Source: Candidatus Eiseniibacteriota bacterium
GTDB lineage: Bacteria > Eisenbacteria > RBG-16-71-46 > CAIMUX01
NCBI GenBank assembly: GCA_020633975.1
Contig: JACKCR010000002.1
Coordinates: forward strand, 2,232,001 to 2,296,000
Reading direction: 5' to 3'
DNA: 64,000 nucleotides
In this document: one piece after another, positions 7,719-15,337 of the stretch
How the letters are laid out: each line of letters begins with the position of its first letter
How positions within the stretch are numbered: position 1 is the stretch's first letter
Notes under the pieces: model-generated
Database searches by the model: none
Told to the model about the DNA's origin: nothing
What the model saw: only the letters and a program-made list of their open reading frames with translations
Position numbers and translations under genes: made by a program

Positions 7719-10577
7719 ATGCTCGTCATCGGAGTTGGACCGGGCCACCCCGGCTCGGTCCACACTTCATCCGCGAGCGATCTGACCCGAGCCGGGCCAG
7801 GTCCGAGTCGCGGTCCGACCGAAGGACAGCGGAACCTCCTCGCTCGGATCGACTCGCTCGGATCGCTGGATGAACACGTGCTCGCTCTGGACCTGGTGCG
7901 CCGGGAACTCCCTCCCACCCGCGCACGAGCCGACAGTCTCTTTCTGCTCCCGCTCCTCCTCCGCGAAGGACATATCGAGACGTTCTTCGGAAACGCCGTC
8001 CAAGCGGAAGCATCGCTACGCGAAGCTCGGGAGATCGCGATCGCCCTCGCTGACTCCGCCACGTTGACGTCGTCGACCCGCTGGATCGCCGTCGCCCTCG
8101 GCGCGCAGGGACGGATCGAAGAAGCGAAGGAGGAATGTGAGGCGCTGCTCCAGCTCGCGCGGCAGCAGCACGATCTCCGGCACGAAGCATGGGCTCACGT
8201 CGGCCTCGCCTGGAACTCGGAGGTGCGCGGCGACTGGCACGAGGCAGAACGCGCCTACGAGAGTGCAGTGCGGGCATTCGCCGAAGCTGGCGACGAGTTC
8301 GGAGAGAGCTGGGCGCGGAACGGGCTCGGGACGATTCAGAGCGTCCTCGGCGAGTTCGACCGCTCCCGCGAAACACTCGAAGCCGCAGCCGAGCAGGCCG
8401 AAGAAATCGGGTACACGCTCGTCGAAGCGTTCGCGCGGACGAATCTCGGCCAGCTCGAGTGGAGCTTCGGCGACCCGAGCGAAGCCGAGACGCAGTTCAG
8501 GCAACTCGCCGCTCTCCACCGCAGAACGGGAAGTGCGCGCGAAGCCGTCGTCCCCGAGCTCGAGATAGCTCGATGCGAATGGACTCTAGGGAAGATGCGG
8601 CACGCATCCGCCAGGATCGAGTCGCTGCTCACAGCGTGCCGCGAGAAGAGCTGGCTCGACTACGAGGGAAAGGCACTTCGTCATCTGGCCGACCTCCGTG
8701 GCCTCCAGTCGAGACCCGACGATGCGATCGACCTCTACCAGGAAGCACTCGCGCTCGGACCATCCATCGCCGCGGACGACCGGATCGGATGCCTCCTGGG
8801 ATGGAGCGACGCGCTCGCCGCGCGTGGAGACCCGGGAGCAGGGCTCGCCATCTTGGATCGCCACGAAGACGAACTCCGCGAAGTCACGCACGGAGCATTC
8901 GCGTTGGAACTGGCGGAACGCCGGGGACGTCGCCTTCTCGAGCTCGGCCGCTACGCCGATGCCGTCCGCGTGCTCCGTCCGGCGGCGCGCGAAGCCGACA
9001 GCCTCGGACTCTCGCGGCTACGGGTCCCGCTCGATGCGGAGCTGGCGCAGGCCCACCGTGAGCTCGGCCAGATCGACTCCGCACTCGTCTGGCTCCGCTC
9101 GGCGAGGGACGCGTGGCAAGAGGAACGGAGCGTCCCGAAGGATCCCGAGTGGCGCGAGGAACGCGGCGCGACCGGGCGTCTGGTCTCTACCGACCTGGCG
9201 GACATCCTCCTCGATCATCCCGCCTCGCACTCGTACACCGCGCGGGTGAAAGACGCCCACGCTGCCGTCCGCGGATTCAAGGCGAGGACTCTCCTCGAAC
9301 GTCGACTCGGTCCAGCGCAGGCAGTGCAGAAGGAAGCGAGCACCGAGACACTCGAACTAGGGACCGGCGAGCTCCTACTCGACTACTACCTCGGGCCGCG
9401 AGTCAGCCTGCTCTTCGTCGCGAGCCCCGAGTCGGTGCGCGCGTTCCGCCTTCCGGCGGAGACCGAACTCGAAGGAAAGGCGAGGGTTCTCGGCGAGATT
9501 CTGGCGACACCCCCGAGTCCGGGTATGCGCGGGCAGTCCGACAGCGCGGTGCGGATCGCGCTTGGTGCATTCGAAGACCTCTTCCCCGACGCGGCACGGG
9601 CCGAGATCGCCCGTGCGCAGCGGGTCCTCTACTCGGCGGACGGTGCCCTCCACCTCGTCCCCTTCCCTCTCCTCTGGAACTCGACACGAGCAGGCACCGA
9701 GCTCTTGGGCGCAGACGCCGAGTCGACGCACGAGTGGTGTTCGATTCCGAGCCCGGAACTCCTCGCAGAGCTGCGCGCCCAACACTCGGAAAGTCCCCTG
9801 ACGGAGCCACCGCCGACGCCCGGAGCGAGTGACGATGAGAACCTGTCGATCCTGGCGCTCTCCGCCAGTAGGGACGCGTCCCTTCCCGGAGCCTCTCGCG
9901 AAGTCGACTGGCTGGCTCGCCACTTCCGAAACGTCGAGCGCCGTTTGAACGAGGACGAAAGTGAGGACGCCGGACGACTTGCCTCCTGGCAAACCTACGA
10001 CCTCATCCACATCGCGTCCCACGCGCACACGTACGACGAAGCGCCGTGGCGTTCCGAGATCGACTGCGGCCCCAAGTCCGGTGTTCCCGTCATCCGCGCC
10101 GACGAGATCGCCCGCGCGCAGCTCGATGCGAGGCTCGCCGTCCTCTCGTCCTGCCGGTCCGTGGGGGCTCGCTCGCTCACGGGCGAAGGCGTACAAGGTC
10201 TGTCGAGCGCCTTCCTCGCCGCGCGCGTACCCGTCGTCGTCGCCACCCTCTGGCCGGTCGACGACGCCTCGGCGGAGGTCCTGATGCGTCACTTCTATTC
10301 CGCGCTGGAACGCGGGGAGACGGTCGCAGCCGCATTGGACCAGGCTCGGGTGGCAGTGAGTTCGAAAGGCGGGACCGAATCCCCGTTCTTCTGGGCCGGA
10401 TACGTCGCGATCGGAGACGGCGCTATCCGGGTACCACTCCAGGCCCGTCCGCATCCCGCCCGATGGGCCCGGGTATCCGGCGCGGTCGCCACGGACCACC
10501 TCCCTCTCCTTGTCGGGCTCGCCTGCTGGGTCCTACTCGTCGTCACCATTCTCCACAGGCGCGCGAAAAGCGCGTGA
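7719..10577 (+). CDS. TPR-CHAT (caspase-like) protein with C-terminal membrane anchor
   Basis: 952 residues. The N-terminus is a hydrophobic stretch that may be a signal anchor, followed by about ten TPR-like helical repeats (for example EAKEECEALLQLARQQHDLRHEAW) up to about residue 470. The C-terminal third is a CHAT domain: HIASHAH with probable catalytic His768, VLSSCRS with Cys812, GVQGLSSAFLAARVPVVVATLWPV and PFFWAGYVAIG, all family hallmarks. A final hydrophobic segment (LPLLVGLACWVLLVVTIL) precedes a basic tail. CHAT proteins are separase/caspase-like peptidases, some in defence and signalling. The next genes are a sigma factor and its anti-sigma factor, suggesting a stress- or proteolysis-triggered module. 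No other frame start (ATG/GTG/TTG) exists between the preceding stop and 7719. Confidence 0.85.
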   Translation: MLVIGVGPGHPGSVHTSSASDLTRAGPGPSRGPTEGQRNLLARIDSLGSLDEHVLALDLVRRELPPTRARADSLFLLPLLLREGHIETFFGNAVQAEASLREAREIAIALADSATLTSSTRWIAVALGAQGRIEEAKEECEALLQLARQQHDLRHEAWAHVGLAWNSEVRGDWHEAERAYESAVRAFAEAGDEFGESWARNGLGTIQSVLGEFDRSRETLEAAAEQAEEIGYTLVEAFARTNLGQLEWSFGDPSEAETQFRQLAALHRRTGSAREAVVPELEIARCEWTLGKMRHASARIESLLTACREKSWLDYEGKALRHLADLRGLQSRPDDAIDLYQEALALGPSIAADDRIGCLLGWSDALAARGDPGAGLAILDRHEDELREVTHGAFALELAERRGRRLLELGRYADAVRVLRPAAREADSLGLSRLRVPLDAELAQAHRELGQIDSALVWLRSARDAWQEERSVPKDPEWREERGATGRLVSTDLADILLDHPASHSYTARVKDAHAAVRGFKARTLLERRLGPAQAVQKEASTETLELGTGELLLDYYLGPRVSLLFVASPESVRAFRLPAETELEGKARVLGEILATPPSPGMRGQSDSAVRIALGAFEDLFPDAARAEIARAQRVLYSADGALHLVPFPLLWNSTRAGTELLGADAESTHEWCSIPSPELLAELRAQHSESPLTEPPPTPGASDDENLSILALSASRDASLPGASREVDWLARHFRNVERRLNEDESEDAGRLASWQTYDLIHIASHAHTYDEAPWRSEIDCGPKSGVPVIRADEIARAQLDARLAVLSSCRSVGARSLTGEGVQGLSSAFLAARVPVVVATLWPVDDASAEVLMRHFYSALERGETVAAALDQARVAVSSKGGTESPFFWAGYVAIGDGAIRVPLQARPHPARWARVSGAVATDHLPLLVGLACWVLLVVTILHRRAKSA

Positions 10578-10848
10578 CGGAGGAGAGCTCGCTGGGTCAT
10601 CCCCATGGATGGAACACCGGTGTGCACGAGACAAGGTTCGGCGGACGACCCGGAATCCACGTCCGGTGCAGCGGGCACCGGGCCGGATCAAGGCTGTCGC
10701 GAGGCGAGCCAAGGACGAACTGTCCAACGAGAACGCAGGCCGCTGCGACGGAGATCGAGTAGACTCGAAGCGACGTCCAGCGGTGGCCATACTGGCTCCG
10801 CGCCGCACTGGCCCCCCTGCTTCGGGGCTTCGAACCGGAGCGTTCCTC

Positions 10849-11538
10849 TTGGACCGTTCGCCCGACCTGACCCAGCTCTCCGAGGAACAACTGGTTCGGA
10901 GAGCCCAGGCAGACCCTGACGGGCCGGCCGGCCGCGCAGCGGCCTCCGTCCTGCTCGGTCGCTATCAGGAGCGGGTGTTCGTGTGGTGCTATCGCCATGT
11001 CCGTGACCGAGAGAGGGCGCTCGAAGTGTCTCAGGACGTGCTTCTGCGGGCCTACAAACACCTAGGGAGCTTCAAGGCCGAGGGGGCCTTCGGGGCGTGG
11101 ATCTTCACCATCGCCCGGAACCGGTGTCGCAGTGCGCTCCGGCTCCCCGCGTGGTTGCGCGACGAATCGATCGATCCGGACATGATCGAGTCGGAGCGTC
11201 CCTCTCCGGAGGACGTAGAGTTGCAAGCCACGACCATGGAACAGTTGATGGGGCTGATCGAGACGAAACTCGAGCCTCTCGAGCAGGAGGCGCTCTGGCT
11301 CCGTTGCGGCGAAGGGATGCCGGTCGACGAGATTACGCGCACACTGAGAATCGAGGATCGCTCGGGGGCCAGGTCCGTTCTCCAGCGGGCCCGCCGCAAG
11401 CTGCGGGCCGAGCTGGCCTCCGCGAGTCGCGCTGGATCGATCTCCGCCGTACGGGGCTCGTTCTCGGACCTCGACCTTCCCTCCGCGACTGCGGGGCCAA
11501 GTCGGGCCGGAATCACGAGAGAGGAGGGGCGACCGTGA
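10849..11538 (+). CDS. ECF-type RNA polymerase sigma factor
   Basis: About 229 residues from a TTG at 10849 (GGAG nine bases upstream), giving MDRSPDLTQLSEEQLVRRAQ. Region 2 is clear: LLGRYQERVFVWCYRHVRDRERALEVSQDVLLRAYKHLGSF then FGAWIFTIARNRCRS. Region 4 follows: LEPLEQEALWLRCGEGMPVDEITRTL..ARSVLQRARRKLRAEL. No region 3, as in group 4 sigma factors. The frame is open further upstream (to 10510), but that part does not look like protein of this family. The stop overlaps the GTG of the anti-sigma gene (GTGA), so the two are translationally coupled. Likely controls a small regulon, perhaps including the CHAT gene upstream. Confidence 0.85.
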   Translation: MDRSPDLTQLSEEQLVRRAQADPDGPAGRAAASVLLGRYQERVFVWCYRHVRDRERALEVSQDVLLRAYKHLGSFKAEGAFGAWIFTIARNRCRSALRLPAWLRDESIDPDMIESERPSPEDVELQATTMEQLMGLIETKLEPLEQEALWLRCGEGMPVDEITRTLRIEDRSGARSVLQRARRKLRAELASASRAGSISAVRGSFSDLDLPSATAGPSRAGITREEGRP

Positions 11539-12254
11539 CGAGCCTCTGCCCTGCCGTGGAAGAACTCGCCAGGATGGCGGAGCTCCCGGGCGGCGATGCT
11601 GGGCGCCAGCACCTCGATGCCTGTCCAAAGTGCAGGTCGACGCTCGCGTCGTATCGCTCGTTCCAGGCTCCGCGAGAGGGCTTGGATGCCTTGGGACTGG
11701 GCGAGACGGAGCTCGCAGAAGCGAACGAGAAGCTGTCGGCCTTCCTCACAGGCGCTCTCGGGAGTCCGCCCCTCCCTTCTCGGCAACCGGACGTGGCCGT
11801 TCCCCGAGACGAGCCTAGCGTCTTCGGCCGCGTCCTCTCCGCGCTCCGTATCCATCCGTTCCGCGTCCTGGTTCCTGCGACCGCCGCACTCGCCGCGATC
11901 GTACTCGTGTTCGAACTGGGAGATCGGGACGCCGGCCTTCGACTCCGCAACGGAGTCGGCCCGAATGGAGATCCGACCCGGATCGAAGCCACGTTCACCC
12001 TGACAGGTGACGACACCTTCGACCTCACCTGGACCGAGCCGGAAGCCGGGCTGGTCTACTCACTCGTGCTCTACGGAAGTGACTTGGACGAGAAGGTGCG
12101 CTTTCCGCTCGGGACGAAGGAAGAGCGAACCCTCCACTGGAGCGATCTCTTCGAGGGGGCAGAACCCGACGCGGCTCTCTGGCAGATCGTCGGATCTCGT
12201 CAGGGCGACGAGGTCGTTCGCACCGAGGTGAGTCCGATCCCGAATCGTAGGTAG
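11535..12254 (+). CDS. Anti-sigma factor with zinc-finger-like head and one membrane segment
   Basis: 239 residues. The GTG at 11535 overlaps the sigma-factor stop and has GAGGAGGGG six bases upstream. The N-terminus carries a zf-HC2-like motif (HLDACPKC, near residue 27), the usual sigma-binding ASD head. A single membrane helix follows near residue 115 (RVLVPATAALAAIVLVFEL), then a periplasmic beta-rich part (TFTLTGDDTFDLTWTEPEAG). This is the standard layout of a membrane anti-sigma factor that holds its ECF sigma at the membrane until a signal. The periplasmic part is not recognised. Confidence 0.8.
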   Translation: MTSLCPAVEELARMAELPGGDAGRQHLDACPKCRSTLASYRSFQAPREGLDALGLGETELAEANEKLSAFLTGALGSPPLPSRQPDVAVPRDEPSVFGRVLSALRIHPFRVLVPATAALAAIVLVFELGDRDAGLRLRNGVGPNGDPTRIEATFTLTGDDTFDLTWTEPEAGLVYSLVLYGSDLDEKVRFPLGTKEERTLHWSDLFEGAEPDAALWQIVGSRQGDEVVRTEVSPIPNRR

Positions 12255-12287
12255 CCGGTTCGAGCACCTAGCCGGGCCGCAGCAGAA

Positions 12288-12311
12288 AGCGGGGCCTCGA
12301 AAGGCCCCGCT
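12288..12311. terminator. Bidirectional hairpin between convergent genes
   Basis: A perfect 10-bp stem AGCGGGGCCT (12288-12297) / AGGCCCCGCT (12302-12311) with a CGAA loop lies between the anti-sigma stop and the stop of the convergent MinD-like gene. There is no T-run, so termination may be Rho-aided or simply structural. Confidence 0.65.
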
Positions 12312-12345
12312 ACCGCTCGATCCGAACCGCGTGCGAACCTGACTG

Positions 12346-13329
12346 CTACGCAGCGCGGCGGAAGGACTGTTCGGACGTAGGCGTCGCTTCGAGTTCGCTG
12401 ATCATCTCGTATGCGATCTCGTAGGCCGCACGGAGGGCGGAGCTACCCGTGTCCTGTCCCAGCGCACCCGCGTCCATCGTCTTCGCCCACTTCTCCATTC
12501 CCGGGTCGTACGGGATGGTGCCGCGGACACGCACGTCGAGTCCCAAGAACTTCTTGCAGACCTCGCGGATGAGGTCCCCGACTTTGTGTTCCTTGGGATC
12601 GCGCGCCATGTTCACGACGAGCTCCAACCGTAGGTCGTCGATCGCGGCGCGAACCTCATCGAGAGCTTCGGGCGCACCGATCGACACCTCTTCCAGGACT
12701 TCCTCGACCGACTGTGGAATCGGTTCGTCGCTGTTGGCGCTGACGTCGAAGAGCCCCTTGAGCTGCGTACGGCGCAGCGCACGCGTGATGCGTCGATAGA
12801 ACGCCGCCTTGACGAATCCGTAGGCATTCTGGATCGACGTCGGCTGCGGGGTCATGACGACCAGCTTCCGAGGGCAGGCGAGGAAGAGGTCGAGTGTGTT
12901 GAGACTCGTCCCCGCACCCAGGTCGACCAGAAGCACGTCCGTTTCGAGATTCTGCATCGCGCGGAGGATTCGGCTCTTCTGAGCGAAGTTCGGATTCGCC
13001 AGCGCAGGCACCTCGCTACCACCGGCGAGGAGTTGCACTCCTTGCATCGACGTCGGTAGGAGGATGTCGTCGAGTGTATCGACGCGCTTCAGGATGAAGT
13101 CGTCGAGGTTCTTCTGTGGAATGCGCATCCCGAGCATGGTGTGGAGGTTTGCTCCCCCCAGGTCACCGTCCATCAGGATCGCACGGCGCTTGAGCCTTCC
13201 CAGCCAGTAGGCGAGAGAGATCGCGACGAGGCTCTTGCCCACGCCGCCCTTTCCACCTCCGACTGCCCAAGTGACCTTGGAAAGCTCTCCGATCACGCCT
13301 TCTTGCTGTCCGACTCCCAGAGACTCCAT
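12346..13329 (-). CDS. MinD/ParA-family (FlhG/MinD-like) ATPase
   Basis: 327 residues. Deviant Walker A motif GGKGGVGKS near residue 24, with LMDGDLGGANLHTMLG (switch) and DVLLVDLGAGTS (Walker B). The pattern DGDLGGANLHT is typical of FlhG/FleN-like members rather than chromosomal ParA. These ATPases dimerise on ATP and position envelope structures such as flagella or pili. The start is uncertain: ATG at 13329 overlaps the upstream gene by 37 bp, whereas a GTG at 13296 would overlap only its stop (GTGA) but would shorten the leader. It follows the PilZ-like gene on the same strand, so both are likely one operon acting on pili, motility or polarity. Confidence 0.85.
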   Translation of the reverse strand: MESLGVGQQEGVIGELSKVTWAVGGGKGGVGKSLVAISLAYWLGRLKRRAILMDGDLGGANLHTMLGMRIPQKNLDDFILKRVDTLDDILLPTSMQGVQLLAGGSEVPALANPNFAQKSRILRAMQNLETDVLLVDLGAGTSLNTLDLFLACPRKLVVMTPQPTSIQNAYGFVKAAFYRRITRALRRTQLKGLFDVSANSDEPIPQSVEEVLEEVSIGAPEALDEVRAAIDDLRLELVVNMARDPKEHKVGDLIREVCKKFLGLDVRVRGTIPYDPGMEKWAKTMDAGALGQDTGSSALRAAYEIAYEMISELEATPTSEQSFRRAA

Positions 13330-14246
13330 AGGTACTGCACGTCGCCTTTCCCTGGACTAAGTAGCTCTTCAACGCTGGAGAGAAACTCCTGCGGCGGATC
13401 TTCGAACTTGAGACCGAGTCGACACACCTGTCCATGCGTCTCGCTCGTCTCCTGATCGACCCACCGGATCGTGGCCAACGTGACCATCGGATCCTTCTGG
13501 TCAGGCTTCCGGAGTTCGAGCCTCACACGGCTGCCCTTGAGAGAGGCGCCAGCCATGCGGCCGAACCGGTCACGGACCTGAACGCCCGCCCCGGTGTCGG
13601 AGAGGTCCTGGAGTTCCGCCGAGACCCTGGAGAGCCCCGTCTTCTCGCGGATCGGACCTACGAAAACGATGTTGCAGGAGAGTTCGAGACGACGACGCGA
13701 CTGCTTGCGCGTGCCGGCGGGCCGGAGCGCGCCAGCAACGCGGGTGGTGGAGAGCCAGACGAGCGCCAATCCGTCCGGAAGGCGCGGGTCTCCGACGTCG
13801 TCCGCTCGGCTCACGATCCAGGCGGCCGAACCGTGATTGACCTTCGTGCCGTCACAGGGCGCGAAGGCGAGGGTGTCCTTCTGGATGACCGACCAGGCGA
13901 GCCGCGCGCGCTGCGTGCCGAGGAACTCACGGGGTAGAGGGTCGGTCGATAGTTCCTGATCTTCGAGGTCGAGCGCCTCGGAGAGCAGGGAAAGAAGTTC
14001 CGGTGTCGGGCCCCATGCCTCGCCCACGATCTTGAGGAGCGAGAGTGCGCGAAGGTACGCACCGGTCGATAGACATTCGCGATAGAGGTCCGCCAACGCA
14101 TCCGCGTCGACCTCCTCGCTCAGGCCGCCTTCGGGGAACGGCATCCGCTCGGGATACTCATCGTCCTCCGGGAGGAGACGATCGAGCAGGGCCTTGCCGT
14201 AGCAGCCCTCGAGGATCTCGCGCAACTGAAGTAGGTCCAGGTTCAT
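13293..14246 (-). CDS. PilZ-like domain protein
   Basis: 317 residues. The N-terminal half is acidic and helical and not recognised. The C-terminal part resembles PilZ: RRRLELSCNIVFVG near 185, LQDLSDTGAGVQVRDRFGRM near 215, and GLKFEDPP near 280. PilZ domains bind cyclic-di-GMP through an RxxxR and a D/NxSxxG motif; here KQSRRRLEL and DLSDTGAG are plausible equivalents. Its 3' end overlaps the MinD-like ATPase gene. A c-di-GMP-responsive partner of that ATPase is a reasonable inference, supported by a GGDEF-like regulator elsewhere in the window. The N-terminal region could be a separate interaction domain. Confidence 0.65.
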   Translation of the reverse strand: MNLDLLQLREILEGCYGKALLDRLLPEDDEYPERMPFPEGGLSEEVDADALADLYRECLSTGAYLRALSLLKIVGEAWGPTPELLSLLSEALDLEDQELSTDPLPREFLGTQRARLAWSVIQKDTLAFAPCDGTKVNHGSAAWIVSRADDVGDPRLPDGLALVWLSTTRVAGALRPAGTRKQSRRRLELSCNIVFVGPIREKTGLSRVSAELQDLSDTGAGVQVRDRFGRMAGASLKGSRVRLELRKPDQKDPMVTLATIRWVDQETSETHGQVCRLGLKFEDPPQEFLSSVEELLSPGKGDVQYLWSLWESDSKKA

Positions 14247-14523
14247 GCGGTGCTCTCAGTTGTCTCGGTTCGGGCGGTGGTAGACCGAGGGCGGTCCTCG
14301 TTTCCCTGCAAGCGCATTCACTTCAGGATTCGGCCTGGACCCGGGGAAACTTGAGTTCGCGGGGATGTGGTCGTGGGCTTTCCCCACCTATGGGCCAATT
14401 GGCCAAGGGAAGGCCCGCAGGACGGGCTCGATTTGGGTCGTTTCCCCCGCTTCGAACGTCCGCAACTCGCTCCGCCCATGGGAGTCACGACCGCGACAGC
14501 TCTCCCCCTTCCCGCCACCGTGA

Positions 14524-14553
14524 TTGACTGCCGCGCACGCACTTCCGTATCCT
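14524..14553 (+). promoter_or_regulatory. Putative sigma70-type promoter
   Basis: TTGACT (14524-14529), an 18-bp spacer and TATCCT (14548-14553) match the housekeeping consensus well. It would initiate near 14560, about 90 bp ahead of the ATG of the exported-protein gene at 14650. Confidence 0.5.
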
Positions 14554-14571
14554 GGAATACCGCACGGATGA

Positions 14572-14598
14572 GCCGCCGTTTCCTGACGACGGCTTTTT
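14572..14598 (+). terminator. Terminator-like leader hairpin
   Basis: GCCGCCGT (14572-14579) and ACGACGGC (14586-14593) form an 8-bp stem with one C:A mismatch and a six-base loop, directly followed by TTTTT (14594-14598). It stands between the putative promoter and the coding start at 14650, so it could act as an attenuator or a 5' stabilising hairpin. Confidence 0.45.
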
Positions 14599-14649
14599 GC
14601 CCACGACCCCCGAAGCGCGCGCCCTGCGCTTCCACGGAGAGGAGAGACC

Positions 14650-15285
14650 ATGCGTTTCTGGCAACCCACTCGCTCCCGGGAGACATCGTCTGGGACACGA
14701 AGCTCACGCTTCGCCCTGGTCGCGTCGCTCCTCGGAGTCGGCATCGCCTTGATGCTCACGGCCGGACTCGGCCGGGCCACGAGCCTCGAGCTGGAAGGCA
14801 CTGCCGACCTCACGGAGAAGTCCAACTCGATCGTCATCGGACGCGTCGTCTCGACGGAGGCGAGGCTGAAGGAGGAGCACCAGTTCATCTACACCTACGT
14901 CACTCTCGAAGTGGAAGACGTGCTGAAGGGGAACACCGCGCAGGCGGGGAGCACGATCGTACTCGAGGAGCTGGGCGGACAGGTGGGACCGTGGGTGCAC
15001 CAAGTGCACGCCGTACCGCACTACGAAGCCGGCGAACGTGTGCTCGCGTTCTTGGAAGACCGGAGCGAAGGACTCTTCCGCACCTACGGGATGATCCAGG
15101 GCAAGTTCCGATTCGAACGCAACGCCCGGACCGGCGAAGAGATGCTGACCCGTCCCGCGGAGTGGACGGACGCCTACTTCGCCGCCTCTTCCATCCCGCG
15201 CGACCTCACGGTCGTACGGGCCGACGGTAGCTACGCCGCGGAGTCGCTCGTCGCGGCGATCCGTGACTGGGTCGCCCTCCACTAG
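14650..15285 (+). CDS. Exported protein of unknown function, paired with matrixin
   Basis: 211 residues. A basic N-terminus and a hydrophobic segment (FALVASLLGVGIALMLTAGLG) form a signal peptide. The mature part begins LELEGTADLTEKSNSIVIGRVVST and continues as a small beta-barrel-like domain (YTYVTLEVEDVLKGN). Such IVxGxVxxxxS..VEDVLKG patterns recur in exported proteins encoded beside matrixin-type metalloproteases. GGAGAGGAGAGACC precedes the ATG. It lies 52 bp upstream of the metalloprotease gene on the same strand and is likely co-transcribed, so an inhibitor, chaperone or co-substrate role is possible. No enzymatic motif is visible. Confidence 0.7.
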   Translation: MRFWQPTRSRETSSGTRSSRFALVASLLGVGIALMLTAGLGRATSLELEGTADLTEKSNSIVIGRVVSTEARLKEEHQFIYTYVTLEVEDVLKGNTAQAGSTIVLEELGGQVGPWVHQVHAVPHYEAGERVLAFLEDRSEGLFRTYGMIQGKFRFERNARTGEEMLTRPAEWTDAYFAASSIPRDLTVVRADGSYAAESLVAAIRDWVALH

Positions 15286-15337
15286 CCACAACGGTCCGGC
15301 GGAGACGGAGACGTCTCGCGCCCGAGAGAGGTACGCA

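Larger units (their letters stand above)
14247..14649. other. Divergent intergenic region
   Basis: 403 bp between the PilZ-like gene (minus) and the exported-protein gene (plus). It contains the + strand promoter and hairpin listed separately. The remainder has no open frame with recognisable protein. No operator for the minus-strand operon was recognised. Confidence 0.5.

Noticed and set aside
10510-10848. Extension of the sigma-factor frame upstream of 10849
   Set aside because: The translation is low-complexity and unlike sigma factors; the TTG at 10849 gives the expected N-terminus. Direct evidence for TTG use is lacking.
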